NCBI GenBank assembly: GCA_043228905.1
Contig: JBHGNT010000018.1
Location: forward strand, 9,734,001 to 9,798,000
Length of the DNA stretch: 64,000 nt
Reading direction: 5' to 3'
Origin: Azolla caroliniana
Lineage: Eukaryota; Polypodiophyta
The translations under genes and the position numbers were made by a program. The notes beneath the pieces are model-generated. The model saw nothing but the letters and a program-made list of their open reading frames with translations, did not search any database and was not told the origin of the DNA. Positions within the stretch are counted from its first letter, which is position 1. Each line of letters begins with the position of its first letter. Positions 32,488 through 44,221 of the stretch are shown piece by piece.

Positions 32488-35400
32488 ATGGCTGCCTTCT
32501 CCTTCCAAGTCCCACCTCTGCACTCTTCCTTATCCTCACGGTTACAACACTTCTCACCCATTATAACCTGCGAATCGATCACCAGACCAAACCTTATTCT
32601 TCAGGAAAAAGAAGCAGAATCATTGGGAAGAAGAAACTTACTAGCTGTTGGTTTAAACATGCTCTGTTTGTCGATCTCTGCAACTTCAGCAGGTAAGTTT
32701 GGGTGATTGAATCTTTATCCATGTAATACGAAGAGAAACATCTGAGTAGTAGGTCTTCAATTCAGTTCCTCCACTGGCAGTTGCAGATAGTTTTAATTCT
32801 TAATGTATGCTGCTTCATGGCAAAAGAGGGTTCCTGATTGGAGTTTTAGCTATTTTTTTTCTCAAGAATTTGCATTGCCATTGTTTCTTTACTGTCTACA
32901 ATCATCCAAGTGGTTACAAAACATGCTGAAACATGTTCTTTACAAAGGATATTCAGGATATTCAGGATTCTGGTTTCCTCAGAACTGGATAAGATTTTGA
33001 GGTTTAGGGTTTGTTTTTTGTCCAGATTGACAATAACATGTTTCCTTAACTATCATCACCGAAGTTGTCATATAACGTGATAAAAGGGGTTTCTTGATGT
33101 GTCAAAACATGTTTACAAATATGGGGAATGAAATTCTCAGTGGAAATTCGGGGTTTGTTTTTGACTCAAAATGTTGTATGCCTCCTGTTTCATTGCTCAG
33201 TGGTTAGGGAACATGTGCAATGAGTTTTTGATGAAGATTTAGGGTTCCTTTTTGTCAGGATTGCATGGCGCATGCTTCATACAAATTGTCCTTATCCAAG
33301 TAGTTAGGGAAGACATTAAAAGAGGTACACGAAGGGGATTTAGGGGTTTCTGTTGCTCGCAAATTAGCAGTAAACGTGTTTCTTCACTATCTATTATCAT
33401 CCACATGGTTATAAAACATGCCAAAACATGTTTTCAATGAAGACATAAGGTGTTATTTTTTTCTTGGAATTGCATGACACCTATTTGGTCACTATCTACA
33501 TTGTGAACCTGGTTAGAAAAATTTCCAATTTTTTTTTTCTCCTGGAGATTTGGTTTTTATTTTATGATTCAAAATTGCATTTGAATATGTTTCATTATTA
33601 TCTATCATCGCTTAAGTGACTAGCAAAATATGTTGCAGAATTTAGGCCTTTGTGGCTGTTGTGACCTTAGATATTCTTCAAGGGTTCTTTTTGCTGAAAG
33701 TTGAACTCATCATATTTTATCACTATTGACCGCTTCCAATTGGTTCTTGATTTACTTCATGATCAATGTTTATGATTAATCAACAGACATGCATTGGTGA
33801 TAATCTATTTGCACTAGCTTATGTTCACTGTGTACCGTTCACCCATGAACCATGTTTCATCACTATTGATGGTTATCCTTGGCCCATGAACTGCACATTT
33901 TCATCGTTGTCAATTCTTTATATTTAAGAAACATTTTTCATCATCAATTAATATTGTAAAGTTGACCCATTAGCCGTTTAAGCTGTTAAACTGATACACT
34001 TTTTTTTACAAGGTTAAGTTGTTTAAGCCATTTGAGACTCGTTTTCCTGCTTGTTAAACAATAAACTGTTAAACCAATACAATGTCAAATCGAACTGTTA
34101 AACTCCCCTAGCCAAATAAAACCGACTTATTGGGAACTTAACCAAATTGTGTCAAACCATGCTGTTAAGCCATGATTTCATGGTTTGGTTTTGGCTCAAA
34201 CTGAACTGTTGCCAATTACTACCTATGTCCACGATAATGGAACCATCATAATTGCCATTATATGCCACTTTCTATCATTCACCCAAGTAATTTGTATGTA
34301 ATCATTGTTGTGTATGTGTCCCTCCTCATGGGAGAAGGTTCGGCCGAAAGCCAACTAAGGGCCGTAATGGCCAAGAGCCGGCTAACGGCTAAGAGCCGTT
34401 TAAAGATCGGCTAAGGGGCCAAAAGTGTAAATTATGTATACTTATGCATAAACGTGTATGTATATGTACACACATATATATATGCACAAAGGACGTGTAT
34501 TAGTGTAGTGTAGCAATATAGACAGGAAAATGAAGACGAAGAGAACAAGGCAGAGTTAAGATGAGACTCTGCAAAGATTTTCGGGCTTTGTTTGTGCCGT
34601 TAAGAAGTGTGCATCTGAAGGTTGGATTGTGGTTCCACGCTTCCCCAAAAATCAGGTTCTACCATCCTGGTTTTCTTTACTGTTTCTGTGTGTTTCTGTC
34701 CATTGAGTGTGATGAAGATTGCTGTGCAAAGGGTGTGTCCTTTGAGATTTTGGTATTCCCCTAGTGATCTAGGGAGGTTATAAGTGTCTCTACACTCTTT
34801 GTTATAGGGAATTTTGGCACCTTGAAGGTCCTGTGGTTTTTCCCTTATTGGGTTTTCCATGTAAAATGTTGTGTGTCTCCGTTTTACATTCCGTATTTTT
34901 CTTCTTGTCGTTTTGAATCATATTCCCGAGTGGCCTGTTGTAGCTAACTGGCCGGCCGACTCCGACTCCGACCCCAAACACATCAAACTGGTATCAGAGC
35001 TAGGTTTCAATGGACGGGAAAAATAACATGTTTCAGGGGATGATTATACTTAACTCCAATAATTATTCTGATTGGAAAATTAAGATGGAGGACCTCTTGA
35101 TAGTGAGAGACCTGTATGAGCCAATAGATAGAAGGGAAATACCAACAGGGGCAATAGAATCTGAGTGGAGAATCCTTAATAGAAAGGCTGTAGCAACCAT
35201 AAGACAATTTGTAGATGTGAGCATACTCCAACATGTTGTCACGGACATGACAACAGTCATGTCAAGATTTGAACTCTTGACCTCTTGTATTATAGTCAAG
35301 TGTTATGTTCTAACCAACACATCCAAATACATGGTCATGTTATGTATATCTTAGTAGATTATTAGTAGATTATCTATTTGAAGTTTTAGGAGTTTTTAGA

Positions 35401-35733
35401 AAGTTCTAGAACTAGAACATTTTAGAGGGTTCTAGAATATTCTCCAGAATATTCTAATGCATGTTTTCAACTCACAATATAAATACTTGTAACCTCCTTG
35501 GTCCCATTCAAGGGATTCAACACTAGTCATTGACACATTAATCTAGTATTCTCGTTTCATTCCATTTTGTCTCCTTCTTTATCTCTGTCTTCATGCTCTC
35601 CATAGTTTCCTAAGGTTAGGAGGACCTTGTAAGGGTTAGGACTGATGTCAATATGGCTAAGGAATACTCAGGATTCACCCTAGTATAGGCCCTTTAGATG
35701 CGATAGTGGAGCTATGGTAGAAAAGATAGATTG

Positions 35734-35802
<69 letters not shown>

Positions 35803-38800
35803 AATAATTGGAGGAGCTCACCTATTGAAGTGAGATCCAAAAGTTTTTAACTTATGTTTAATATGGCCCATTTAGGGTTTGCCAAGTTCACACTGAACTT
35901 GGCCCAAAAATAACAAAAAAGGTGATGAGTGACTTTTGGCCTTTATGAATAGGCCTATATACATGTACACACTATAAGGGGGTCATTTAGGGCCTTTACC
36001 CCAACAAACCTCTCGCAGTAATGCAGGAGTCCCTCCTGATCGTTATGGTTAACATATCAGCTAGACATAGAGCATTCATTGCATCATTAGACTCTGTCAA
36101 TTTACCCAAGTGTTAGCAGGTTGCTAAAGAAGATCCAAAATGGAAAGCGGCCATGCAAGAAGAACTTGGAGCTCTTGAGAAGAACAAAATTTGGCAGATT
36201 GTGTCACAACCACCAGGAAAGAAGACTCTGTCACTTTACCCAAGTGTTGGCAGGTTGCTAAAGAAGATCCAAAATGGAAAGCGGCCATGCAAGAAGAACT
36301 TGGAGCTCTTGAGAAGAACAAAACTTGGGAGATTGTGTCACTACCACCAGGAAAGAAGGCGGTTGGGTGCAAATGGGTGCCCTAAAGGGAAAAATAGATT
36401 GATACAAGGCACGATTGGTGGCTAAAGGATATAGTCAGACATATGGCATTAACTACGATGAGATCTTTACACTTGTAGCAAAGATGAGCACTGTTAGAAC
36501 GCTTATTTCCTTAGCAGTGAATAAGGATTGGAAGTCAATTAGATGTAAAAAATGCATTCCTTCATGGAGAGTTGATGAAGGAAGTGTACATGGATGTCTC
36601 CCTAGGTTTTGGTACAATTCAAACAGTAGGTAAGGTTTGCAGAGTAAGGAAGTCACTTTATGGACTAAAGCAATCACCTAGAGCCTGGTTCGATAGGTTA
36701 AGAAGGGCTATGGTGGGTATGGGATGCCAACAAACGAATGCAGACCATACAATGTTTTTTCAACAACACAAGGAGCATACTACATTACTTGCTGTGTATG
36801 TGGATGATATAACTATCATGGGTAACAATGAAGGAGAAATTGCACAACTGAAGGTGAAATTGGGTAAAGAGTTTGACGTAAAGGATCTAGGATTTCTACG
36901 ATACTTTCTTGGAATTGAGTTAGCGCGTGGAGTAGGAGTTGTACTATCTCAGTGAAAATATGTATTAGATCTTCTCACAGAAACTAGAATGTTGGGTTGT
37001 AGGCCCGTAGCTTCTCCAATCAACCAAAAGATCAAGCTAACTGAACTTGCAGGAGAGAAAGTTGATTGTGAAAGGTATCAAAGATTGGTAGGTCGGCTGA
37101 TTTATTTGACTCACACCCGTCCAGATATTTCATTTGCAGTGTGGTAAGTCGCAACATGCATGATCCGAGGAAAGATCATATGGATGCAGTGTACCATATT
37201 CTGAGATATCTCAAAGGTGCCCCGAGGAAGGGATTGATCTTTAGAAAACATGGTCATTTTAACATTGATGGCTATTGTGGTTTTGATTGGGCCAGTTGTG
37301 CTGATGATAGGAAATCCACATCAGGATACTGCATGTTTGTTGGGGGCAATCTAGTCTTTTGGAAGAGTAAGAAACAGTCAGTAGTAGCAAGGTCAACAGC
37401 CGAAGCAGAGTATAGAGCTATTGCTGTAGGAGTTGTGGAGATGTTATGGCTGAGAACTCTCCTAGTAGAACTAAAGGTGAATCAAAAAAATCAGATGATG
37501 CTGTGGTGTGACAATAAGTCAGCAATCAGCATTGCCAACAATCCGGTACAGCATGATAGGCCAAGCACATCGAAATTGACAGATTCTTTATCAAGGAGAA
37601 GCTTGATAATGGAATATTAAAATTGAGTCATGTTTCTACTGAACATCAAGTAGCAGATTGTTGTACAAAGGGACTTGGGCCAGTAAGTCTTACTAGATTG
37701 TGTGACAAGATGGGCTTCGTGGATATTTTTTGCCCATCTTGAGGGGGAGTGTTGAATGATTAAAACTTATAATGGCTAGCCCAATGGCTAGTTGCTCCAA
37801 CAGCTAGTTAGCCCAACGGCCAGATCTTGGCCTTTATAAAGAGGAACTTTCTCCTCATGTAAAAATGAGCGATCTTTGTATTTTCTCCCTCCTGTTGTGA
37901 CATACCAATGTATTTTATTGAACAAATGTGCCTTCTCATTTTTCAATTAAAGGTGGCTAAGGATCGGCTGAGAGCTGAGAGTCGGCTAACGGCTAAGAGC
38001 CGTTTAAAGATTGGCTAAGGAGCCAAAAGTGGAAATTATATATACTTATACATAAACATGTATGTATGTATGTATATATATATACATACATATATGCACA
38101 AAGGACGTGTGGTGAGACTCTGTAGAGATTTTAGGGCTTTGCTTGTGCTGTCAAGAAGCGTGCATCTGAAGTTTGCATTGTGGTCCCCCACTTCCCCAAA
38201 AATCAGGTTCTACCGATCTGGTTTTCTTGACTGTTTCTGTGTGTTTCCGTCCACTGAGTGTGACAAAGACTGCTGTTCAAAGGTTGTGGCCTTTGAGATT
38301 TTGGTATTTGCCTAGTGATCTAGGGAGGTTATAAGTGTCTGTACACTCTCTGTTATAGTGAAATTTTGGCACCCTGAGGGTCCCGTGGTTTTTCCCTATT
38401 CAGGGGTTTCCACGTAAAATATTGTGTGTCTCTGTTTTACATTCTGTATTTGTCTTCCTGTCGTTTTGAATCATATTCCTGAGTGGCCTGTTGTAGCTAA
38501 GTGGCCGGCTGACTCCGACCCCAAACACATCAATCACTCTCTACTATCACCTGAGTGGTTCAGGTTTTTGTGTCATCAGCAATGTTTTTGATTCATATAC
38601 CAATCCATTCATATCATCAATTGTCATTATGTTTCACTATCTACAAGCCATCCAAGTGATTCATGTTACACAATCCATCTTCATTAGAATTTAAGACGTT
38701 TGTAAGAACCTTATGAAATGACTTTTTCTATTCATCTTAAATGTTTCATGGATACACATGTTGTACAGCTGTTCATATATATACGTATATATATATGCAG

Positions 38801-41800
38801 AGTTTTAGTTAACTTCACTATGCTCTTGTTAACTAGATTGGTTTTGATACCCATCTTTTACATATAGAGCATACATAACAAATTTTGGTTATTATTATGT
38901 ACCTATTATTACCAAATACAATTGGACTATGGCGAATATCAGGTGGTTGGTATTAAAATAGTTGATGAATTTACTAATGTCAAGGATGATTGGTATTTGT
39001 GTATGGATGAAGCCATACCATTATTTAAATGGGCAATCTACTTGGAAGAGTGCAAGGACTATAAATTAATGCATTTTTTACAATATATATAGAGAGGATA
39101 TCCTGTTGAACACTATTTTAAATTTTGATCATAATTAATATTGATATTGGCAAGTCCATCATGTACCTAGAGCTTTGGTATGCTAATGATTTTGGTTAGA
39201 AGTTTAAAGCTCTTCAATTTTTATTCTACTGTCATTTAGCAGCAGCTGATACAGGAGCACCTGGTGCCTTCGACAAATATATTAAGAGGTTTTCATTATT
39301 CACCATTATTTCTGTCTTACAAACCAAATTAAAAAAATCCTTCATATCAGTGGTGAAAACAAATTATGTATATATTTACTGCTAAGATAAGCTCATTATC
39401 TATCTATTTTTTCAAAAATGCAGAAAAAAGCTCGATCCACTTGATACATACGTCCCTCCCGTGATTCTTACCCAATCTCAATTTCAAGAATTAGGTTTCT
39501 GGTTATGACACTCTGTTGACTGTGTTGTTTTTGCCAATCGTTTGATTAACAAGCAACTTCCTTCTTTGAGTTACTGATGTTTTTTTTAATATATTTCCAG
39601 AAGCAAAGTTATTGTCCGATAATCCAGACTATAGTGGTTTGCGATCTTATTTACGTTCAGGTCCAGCATCATCCCTTCGCACCAATATTAGGGCGGTGAG
39701 TACGTCCAACTGTTGAAATAGATGATCATTGTCTAATTGCTCATTTAGTGAAGCATTAACATAATGATCAATTTGGACCTAGGTATGAATAAATTTCATA
39801 ATCTAATATATGTCCCTAATCCAAAGGCAATGATCTAAAAAAGAAAATTTTGTCTCTTTTCTTGAAAAAGTGATAAAACTTTAGCAAATTTGCCTTCAGA
39901 AGAACTTTTGAAAGGAAACTATATAACAAGCTGAAAGGAAGTAAACATGTAAAAAGAGTTTCATGAGGTTTAGAAATTCATAACATAGAAAATCATCCTA
40001 TGAGAGGCTTCAAAGTGATTAATGTTAAAAAGACACTACATGCTAAAGAACCATGTGAAAGGATTGCCTTTATAACACACCTACTACCAATGCTCAGTCC
40101 CACGCTCATACCCACACCGCCGTCCTGGTCCCACCCCTTTGCAGAGGGTGTTGGATTACATACGTGGCATCTTTCACCAGAGAGAGAGATCACAAATTTC
40201 TTGCAAAGGGAGATCTTGTGGACGTGGACATCAAGGGTATTAGGTTGGAAGGGTTAACACTCATTCAAAATTCGATTTCATTGGATGACAAGGAATGGGT
40301 TGATTTCTGTGCAAGATTCTTGTTGGCTAGCCAAAGAAGGATAACGGCATTTCGAACTAGATTTGGGATTCCTAAAAGTTATGGGCGTGTTTGGTTGAAG
40401 ATTCACGGATTGTCTGCATTGCAAATTGAGATTGTTTGTTTTCTTGATTCTTCACCTCAGGTTGATTGGTCATTCGCAGGACATAAGAGCCCTGTCAGTG
40501 TCAAAACAAATTATGTCTTTCACAAATTAATCCATAGACATGACTGGATGGCAGAGAGGGTTGTGAGAAAATGGGGAATTTGAAAGTCCATCATGTAGTG
40601 ACTAGTGTTGGAGATGGGTTGGGATTCCTATCATGAGCCCATATCAATCCTTGTGGTCTCTTGGTCTTGAGTTTGTTGTAGTTTCTTTTCCATAGTTAAT
40701 TAAGACAAGCAAGAGACTGAGAGAGTGGTATCAGTGTAGTATTTTTCACATACAATATATATAGTTGTGTTTTGACAAAAATAGAAGCATCTTCAGCTTG
40801 CTTGGCTCAACTGCTTGCTTGGTTATGTTTCTGTAGTTTTGTCAGTTCCCTCCAGAATTTCATTATATGTGTTTGGCAAACAAAAATAATAAACGCTAGC
40901 TAGCCTCTGATGCTTTGCCTTTGTCTTTGACAGAAAGTATTTATACGTGTCCATGTGTATTGCATACATATTCAACCCAAATTGTATATTCCACCTAACA
41001 ATATGACATCATTTGGAGTAATTGACTGTATATCTTATTGAAGATTATGGACTCAGGTTGAGTGGTAAAGTACAAGGATATAGAGAGGTCATGGGTTCAG
41101 ACCTAATTAAGTTCAGGATTGGCTGGGATAAGTTTTGACATGCTTGCATAACTCCGTCATGATGTTATTGTATATGAGAGGATGCAACTTCCCAATAAAA
41201 TCTCCTTAAATTTGGGCTTTACAAATTCAGTTTTTCACAACCCAAGGATTGAAAATGTCGATAAAGCAGTACGCCCAGGTATTATTTCCTTTTTTATTTA
41301 ATTAATGAAAATTATTTTACCTGACAGGTGGCACAATATGCATCAGAAGATGGAAATGGCAAAAGTGCTCTTGAAGCTGTGAACCTGTGCATCAGGTAAG
41401 AGGCAAACAAATGAAATGTATATGTATGTAATGTAGATGATGTGGGAAAAACACTCTACTTTTTTGTATTTTGTGAAGTTTTTCTTTTGGTCAATAGCTC
41501 CCTTGAGGATCTTGATGTGCTACTGCAACAAGCATCAAGAAACAACTCATCTGCAACAATCGAGAAAATGAAGAACAAAATTGTCACAGCATCTGGTGCT
41601 TTGACTAGGTAATAAAAAAGTATCACTAGACAATAGGCGTGACTTATTTCATCATACAAGGAAAATTAAAAAGATATCTAAATTCATCTCATACACTCAA
41701 CCATCATTGTCCCCGTTTTACATTTCTAGACGCTAAAATGAGGGATATTAACCATGTAATATCATACTAAAATCCGAGTGAATGATTGCACTCTAAGATA

Positions 41801-41983
41801 TTATTCCAGTTGCTACTTAATATTGTTGATGTTCCCATGTTCAGGTTGCTTTCAACTGTTCCACCTCCAATCTTGGAAAAAAGTAAGGAAATCGTAGCAC
41901 TATACGAGGAGGGGAATGGCAATTCATCTTCGGGATCAGAACAAGTGGATCCCGATGTAAAATTGCTAGAAAGTCTCTTATAA
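32488..41983 (+). CDS. Nuclear gene for a probable thylakoid-lumen protein, seven exons
   Basis: Spliced exons: 32488-32692, 39243-39288, 39424-39494, 39601-39695, 41328-41395, 41498-41608 and 41845-41983. All introns are GT-AG and the phases join, giving 735 nt, a conceptual 244-residue product. The Ser-rich N-terminus looks like a plastid transit peptide. GRRNLLAVGLNMLCLSISATSA (residues ~46-67) resembles a twin-arginine lumen signal with an A-x-A-like cleavage site. The mature part is mostly helical (SGLRSYLRSGPASSLRTNIR, LEDLDVLLQQASRN, KMKNKIVTASGALTRLLSTV). This layout recalls PsbQ-like four-helix lumen proteins, but I cannot name the gene. Intron 1 (6550 bp) holds copia I. The exon model was built by hand from splice sites and conserved phase. 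Confidence 0.72.
32860..33880. repeat. Diverged tandem repeat array in intron 1
   Basis: A loosely conserved unit recurs. It contains GTTTCxTCACTATCTA-xATCATCCAxxTGGTTA followed by AAACATGxxxAAACATGTTTT. Recognisable copies lie near 32882, 33040, 33185, 33379, 33484, 33590, 33715 and 33856. Further diverged copies follow the copia insertion, near 38533 and 38630. Unit length is irregular, about 110-170 bp. Confidence 0.6.
34305..34985 (+). repeat. 5' LTR of copia I
   Basis: It ends CACATCA just before AACTGGTATCAGAGC. The GTGGTTTTTCCC and GGGTTTTCCATGTAAAA segment near 34837-34868 is also found in the LTRs of copia B, showing family relationship. The left boundary is set from the TSD and is approximate. 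Confidence 0.7.
34989..35000 (+). promoter_or_regulatory. Primer-binding site of copia I
   Basis: TGGTATCAGAGC, a perfect initiator tRNA-Met type site, lies three bases after the LTR end. Confidence 0.88.
35010..35255 (+). pseudogene. Copia I gag N-terminal fragment
   Basis: From ATG 35010 the frame reads MIILNSNNYSDWKIKMEDLL, then EPIDRREIPTGAIESEW and KAVATIRQFVDVSILQHV. It closely follows the first ~80 residues of gag in copia B. Homology stops after HVVTD near 35250, and the remaining frame is unrelated. The rest of gag, protease and integrase is missing. Confidence 0.85.
35256..36090. other. Unrecognised insert in copia I with GA microsatellite
   Basis: The sequence after the gag break contains an LTR-like promoter segment (CACAATATAAATACTTG near 35475) and a (GATA)n(GA)n tract (about 35726-35801). 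I could not match it to another part of the window. It may be a 5' LTR or leader of J or a third insertion. Confidence 0.4.
36091..36358. repeat. 134-bp tandem duplication within copia J
   Basis: ACTCTGTCA(A/C)TTTACCCAAGTGTT starts at 36091 and 36225. The two units run through GGTTGCTAAAGAAGATCC to CCACCAGGAAAGAAG. Period 134 is not a multiple of three, so the duplication shifts the reading frame. Confidence 0.88.
36091..37745 (+). pseudogene. Copia J reverse transcriptase and RNase H remnant
   Basis: This remnant begins near EDPKWKAAMQEELGALEKN and has MVAKGYSQTYGINYDEIF, SLYGLKQSPRAWFDR and the catalytic LAVYVDDITIMG. Next come THTRPDISFAV, then RNase H motifs DDRKSTSGYC, STAEAEYRA and WCDNKSAISIA, and VADCCTKGLGPVS at the end. 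Frameshifts near 36400 and 36545 and stops near 36952 and 37140 break it. A 134-bp tandem duplication lies at its start. It differs from the A, B and G types, so it is another copia lineage. Gag, protease and integrase are absent. Confidence 0.82.
37750..37923 (+). repeat. Probable short 3' LTR of copia J
   Basis: TGTTGAATGATTAAAAC follows the polypurine tract TTGAGGGGGAG. A TATA-like CTTTATAAAGAGG is near 37832, and the segment ends near TTGAACA. The 174-bp length and right boundary are uncertain because it abuts the LTR of copia I. Confidence 0.5.
37917..38532 (+). repeat. 3' LTR of copia I
   Basis: It aligns with the left LTR from CGGCTAACGGCTAAGAGCCG to CCCCAAACACATCA, with small indels. 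It is about 65 bp shorter, partly because of a gap after GGACGTGT near 38110. The left end is approximate. Confidence 0.7.
40164..40583 (+). CDS. Unrecognised 139-codon ORF inside intron 4
   Basis: An uninterrupted frame in an otherwise AT-rich intron (39696-41327) encodes a mixed-composition, basic sequence (KGDLVDVDIKGIRLEGL, RITAFRTRFGIPKSYGR, HKLIHRHDWMAERVVRKWGI). It is not low-complexity, and I do not recognise any domain. It could be a retroposed gene fragment or a decayed transposon piece. The neighbouring sequence gives no TSD or poly(A) that I can defend. Expression and reality are unproven. Confidence 0.25.
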   Translation: MASFTRERDHKFLAKGDLVDVDIKGIRLEGLTLIQNSISLDDKEWVDFCARFLLASQRRITAFRTRFGIPKSYGRVWLKIHGLSALQIEIVCFLDSSPQVDWSFAGHKSPVSVKTNYVFHKLIHRHDWMAERVVRKWGI

Positions 41984-44221
41984 CTAGTATGACGCCCTCA
42001 AATGTTGTACACTACATATCAAGTATTTTCGATGTTATGAGGTCATCGTTTTGTGCCCATAGCTAGTGACATATTTCAGGATAAAATTCTCCAATTCCCA
42101 GTGTCGAATTCGTGACTTAGTTTATCCACACATTCATGCTTGGTGTAGATAAACTAAGGGGTATGTTAATTGTTAATATTCTCAAATTGATTAATTTTTC
42201 CTTCATTGTCGTAATGTATTCTTAAACCATCCAATGAAGCAAATGGAAATCGTAACTTATATGAATTTGACTTATTAAACATCAGACTAATTATGGGTAT
42301 CGAACATCATGTTAGTTATGGGTATCAAACATCTTGCTAATTATTAGAACACATTAGAGTAATTTATTAATGAATCTTTGATGAATTGGTCAATTGTGAT
42401 AATGTGTGTACAATTGGGTAAAGGAGATCATTTAACAATGTGGGTTCAATAGAAATTTATGTTAGTATTTAATTTCGTTCTGTCCAAATCTAGCATTATG
42501 AGCGCTTTGGCCCTAATGATGGTGTGCATATTGATGATGGCTAAAACTGTAACAGCTGTCTATATATTGAAGATGATTCAACAATGTGGGATTCAATAGA
42601 AGTTTATAGTACTCACTTAAATTCTGTCTAAATCTAGCATTTTGATCTCTTTGGCCCTACTGATGGTGTGTATTGACGATGGTTGGAACTGTAACAACTG
42701 TCTATATATTGAAGATGCAAGGTTCTTTGTCTGTGTATTTATGTTAAGAAGAGTGATTAACCCTTGATATCATGCCTGATATGTTTGATATATATGCCCC
42801 TGATAGCAAAAGTTCATGCAAAGAAATCTTTTGCCACATATTGATAAATATGTATGTCGATCACTCTTATGGAAGGAATGTGTGTGTGATGGTGCCAATG
42901 GATCGAGAAAGGTACCAGCAAACTGTTAACAGCAAATTTAAGAGTATTAGAATACCTAGGATATCTCTAATGCTCATGATGTGGCGTGTACTCTACCCTT
43001 CAATATTATGGAGTCTAGAGTGCATACGAGATAGGATGAATGCATATGAGATCCGATCTTTTACAAGTTCGGCAATCAAACCCAAGTTACCAGTAGGAAT
43101 GTTATCGAAAACGAAGTCGGGTGTACATGACATAAATTTAATTCAACCATGTTGTCTATGCTGTCTATGATAGAAATTTGAGGAAATATTTGTTAATAAT
43201 CACCATTAAGTTTGTCATTGACTATCATAAGAGCTGTAAATATATGAAAGCAACAAAATATGAACCATTTATGGAAGGAGTGGAGATGCTGAAAAAGCTA
43301 ATTGGACAATTTGCCAATCATCTCAAAATCTAGGTACTAACAATATTTTGTATGCATTCAAAGTGAGAGATGTTGCGGAATGCGAATAATAGAATATAAG
43401 AAGAGAACTTGAATTACAATGATTTTGTGAGCATCAATGAATTCCATTGACATTGTTGTTATAACTGATTGGTGCCACTATTGCATGAATTCCACGATAA
43501 TCAAACACTACATAAAACCTGTGGTTTAGGGTTTAGTAAGTAATGTTTTGAAGATCACGACAGAAAGTTCTTGTCCTTAAAAATATAATCAACTTGGACT
43601 CTCCAAAAAAACCAACATCGATACCAAAGATTCAAAAGAAACCCATTAGATTTTGATGTGTAGTTTAGATTGATTAAAGATTTGGATTTCCTATTATTGT
43701 TATTGTTAACTAAGGCTGGACTTCACACCGCTAGAAATGGGGGCCTCTATTGATGAAGTCTGGCACATGGTGATCATGATTCATGAAGATGGGGTACTTA
43801 GTGCCAATCGTCATCATATGATGGTGGTGGTGGTTATTAATGATGGTTGCGATGATGATGGTATTATTGGTGACCAACATATTGACTTGGAAACTTGGTG
43901 GGTTTTAGTAAGGGCATAAGTTATAACCTATTGTTGCCTATGTCTTGGGGGTTCAATTCCCCATTGTTTCATATCCTCTCTTTAGTGTCATGTCATGGCC
44001 AAAATTTTATGCCAGTGTCATGTTCCTTTTTTTTTCTTTCTTTGTTATTAGAAATTAGCTCACCCTAGTGGTAAGTTGTTATGCTACTACTGCCTATGTC
44101 ATGTTTTCTTCATATTCTTGAATATACGTTTTATGAGTTTTTGAACATTTGATTATAATTTATAATGACATATTTTGATTCAATCTCTTAGTTCATACTC
44201 ATTTTTTTGTAAAGTTCTAAA
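41984..44221. other. 3' flank of the lumen-protein gene and AT-rich intergenic DNA
   Basis: No second gene is recognised. The block contains a diverged tandem duplication with a period of about 137 bp: CAACAATGTGGG(A)TTCAATAGAA begins near 42434 and again near 42571, and both copies continue through CTAGCATTxTGA and TGTCTATATATTGAAGATG. The rest is AT-rich without visible features. Confidence 0.55.

Larger units (their letters stand above)
34305..38532 (+). mobile_element. Copia element I in intron 1, containing remnants of copia J
   Basis: The left LTR (about 34305-34985) and right LTR (about 37917-38532) share the segment around CGGCTAACGGCTAAGAGCCGTTTAAAGAT and end CCCCAAACACATCA. Flanks ATCAT (34300-34304) and ATCAC (38533-38537) are a plausible TSD with one mismatch. 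Behind the left LTR is a primer-binding site and a B-like gag start. At about 35255 the interior changes to unrelated sequence and then to reverse transcriptase and RNase H of a different copia, J. The element lies in the same orientation as the gene. Confidence 0.75.
32693..39242 (+). other. Intron 1 of the lumen-protein gene
   Basis: The donor is AG/GTAAGT at 32692-32698 and the acceptor ATTTAGCAG at 39234-39242. It is the longest intron of the gene: about 1.6 kb of diverged repeat DNA, then the copia I/J composite (34305-38532), then about 0.7 kb of AT-rich sequence. The remaining introns are 135, 106, 1632, 102 and 236 bp. Confidence 0.75.

Noticed and set aside
34315-34985. Equal 671-bp length of the LTRs of B and of a first boundary guess for I
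   Set aside because: This is a coincidence of one possible left boundary. The TSD suggests I's LTR starts near 34305, and its right LTR is shorter.
42772-43170. 132-codon ORF in the intergenic block
   Set aside because: No recognisable domain. It lies next to decayed duplicated AT-rich DNA, and there is no gene context.
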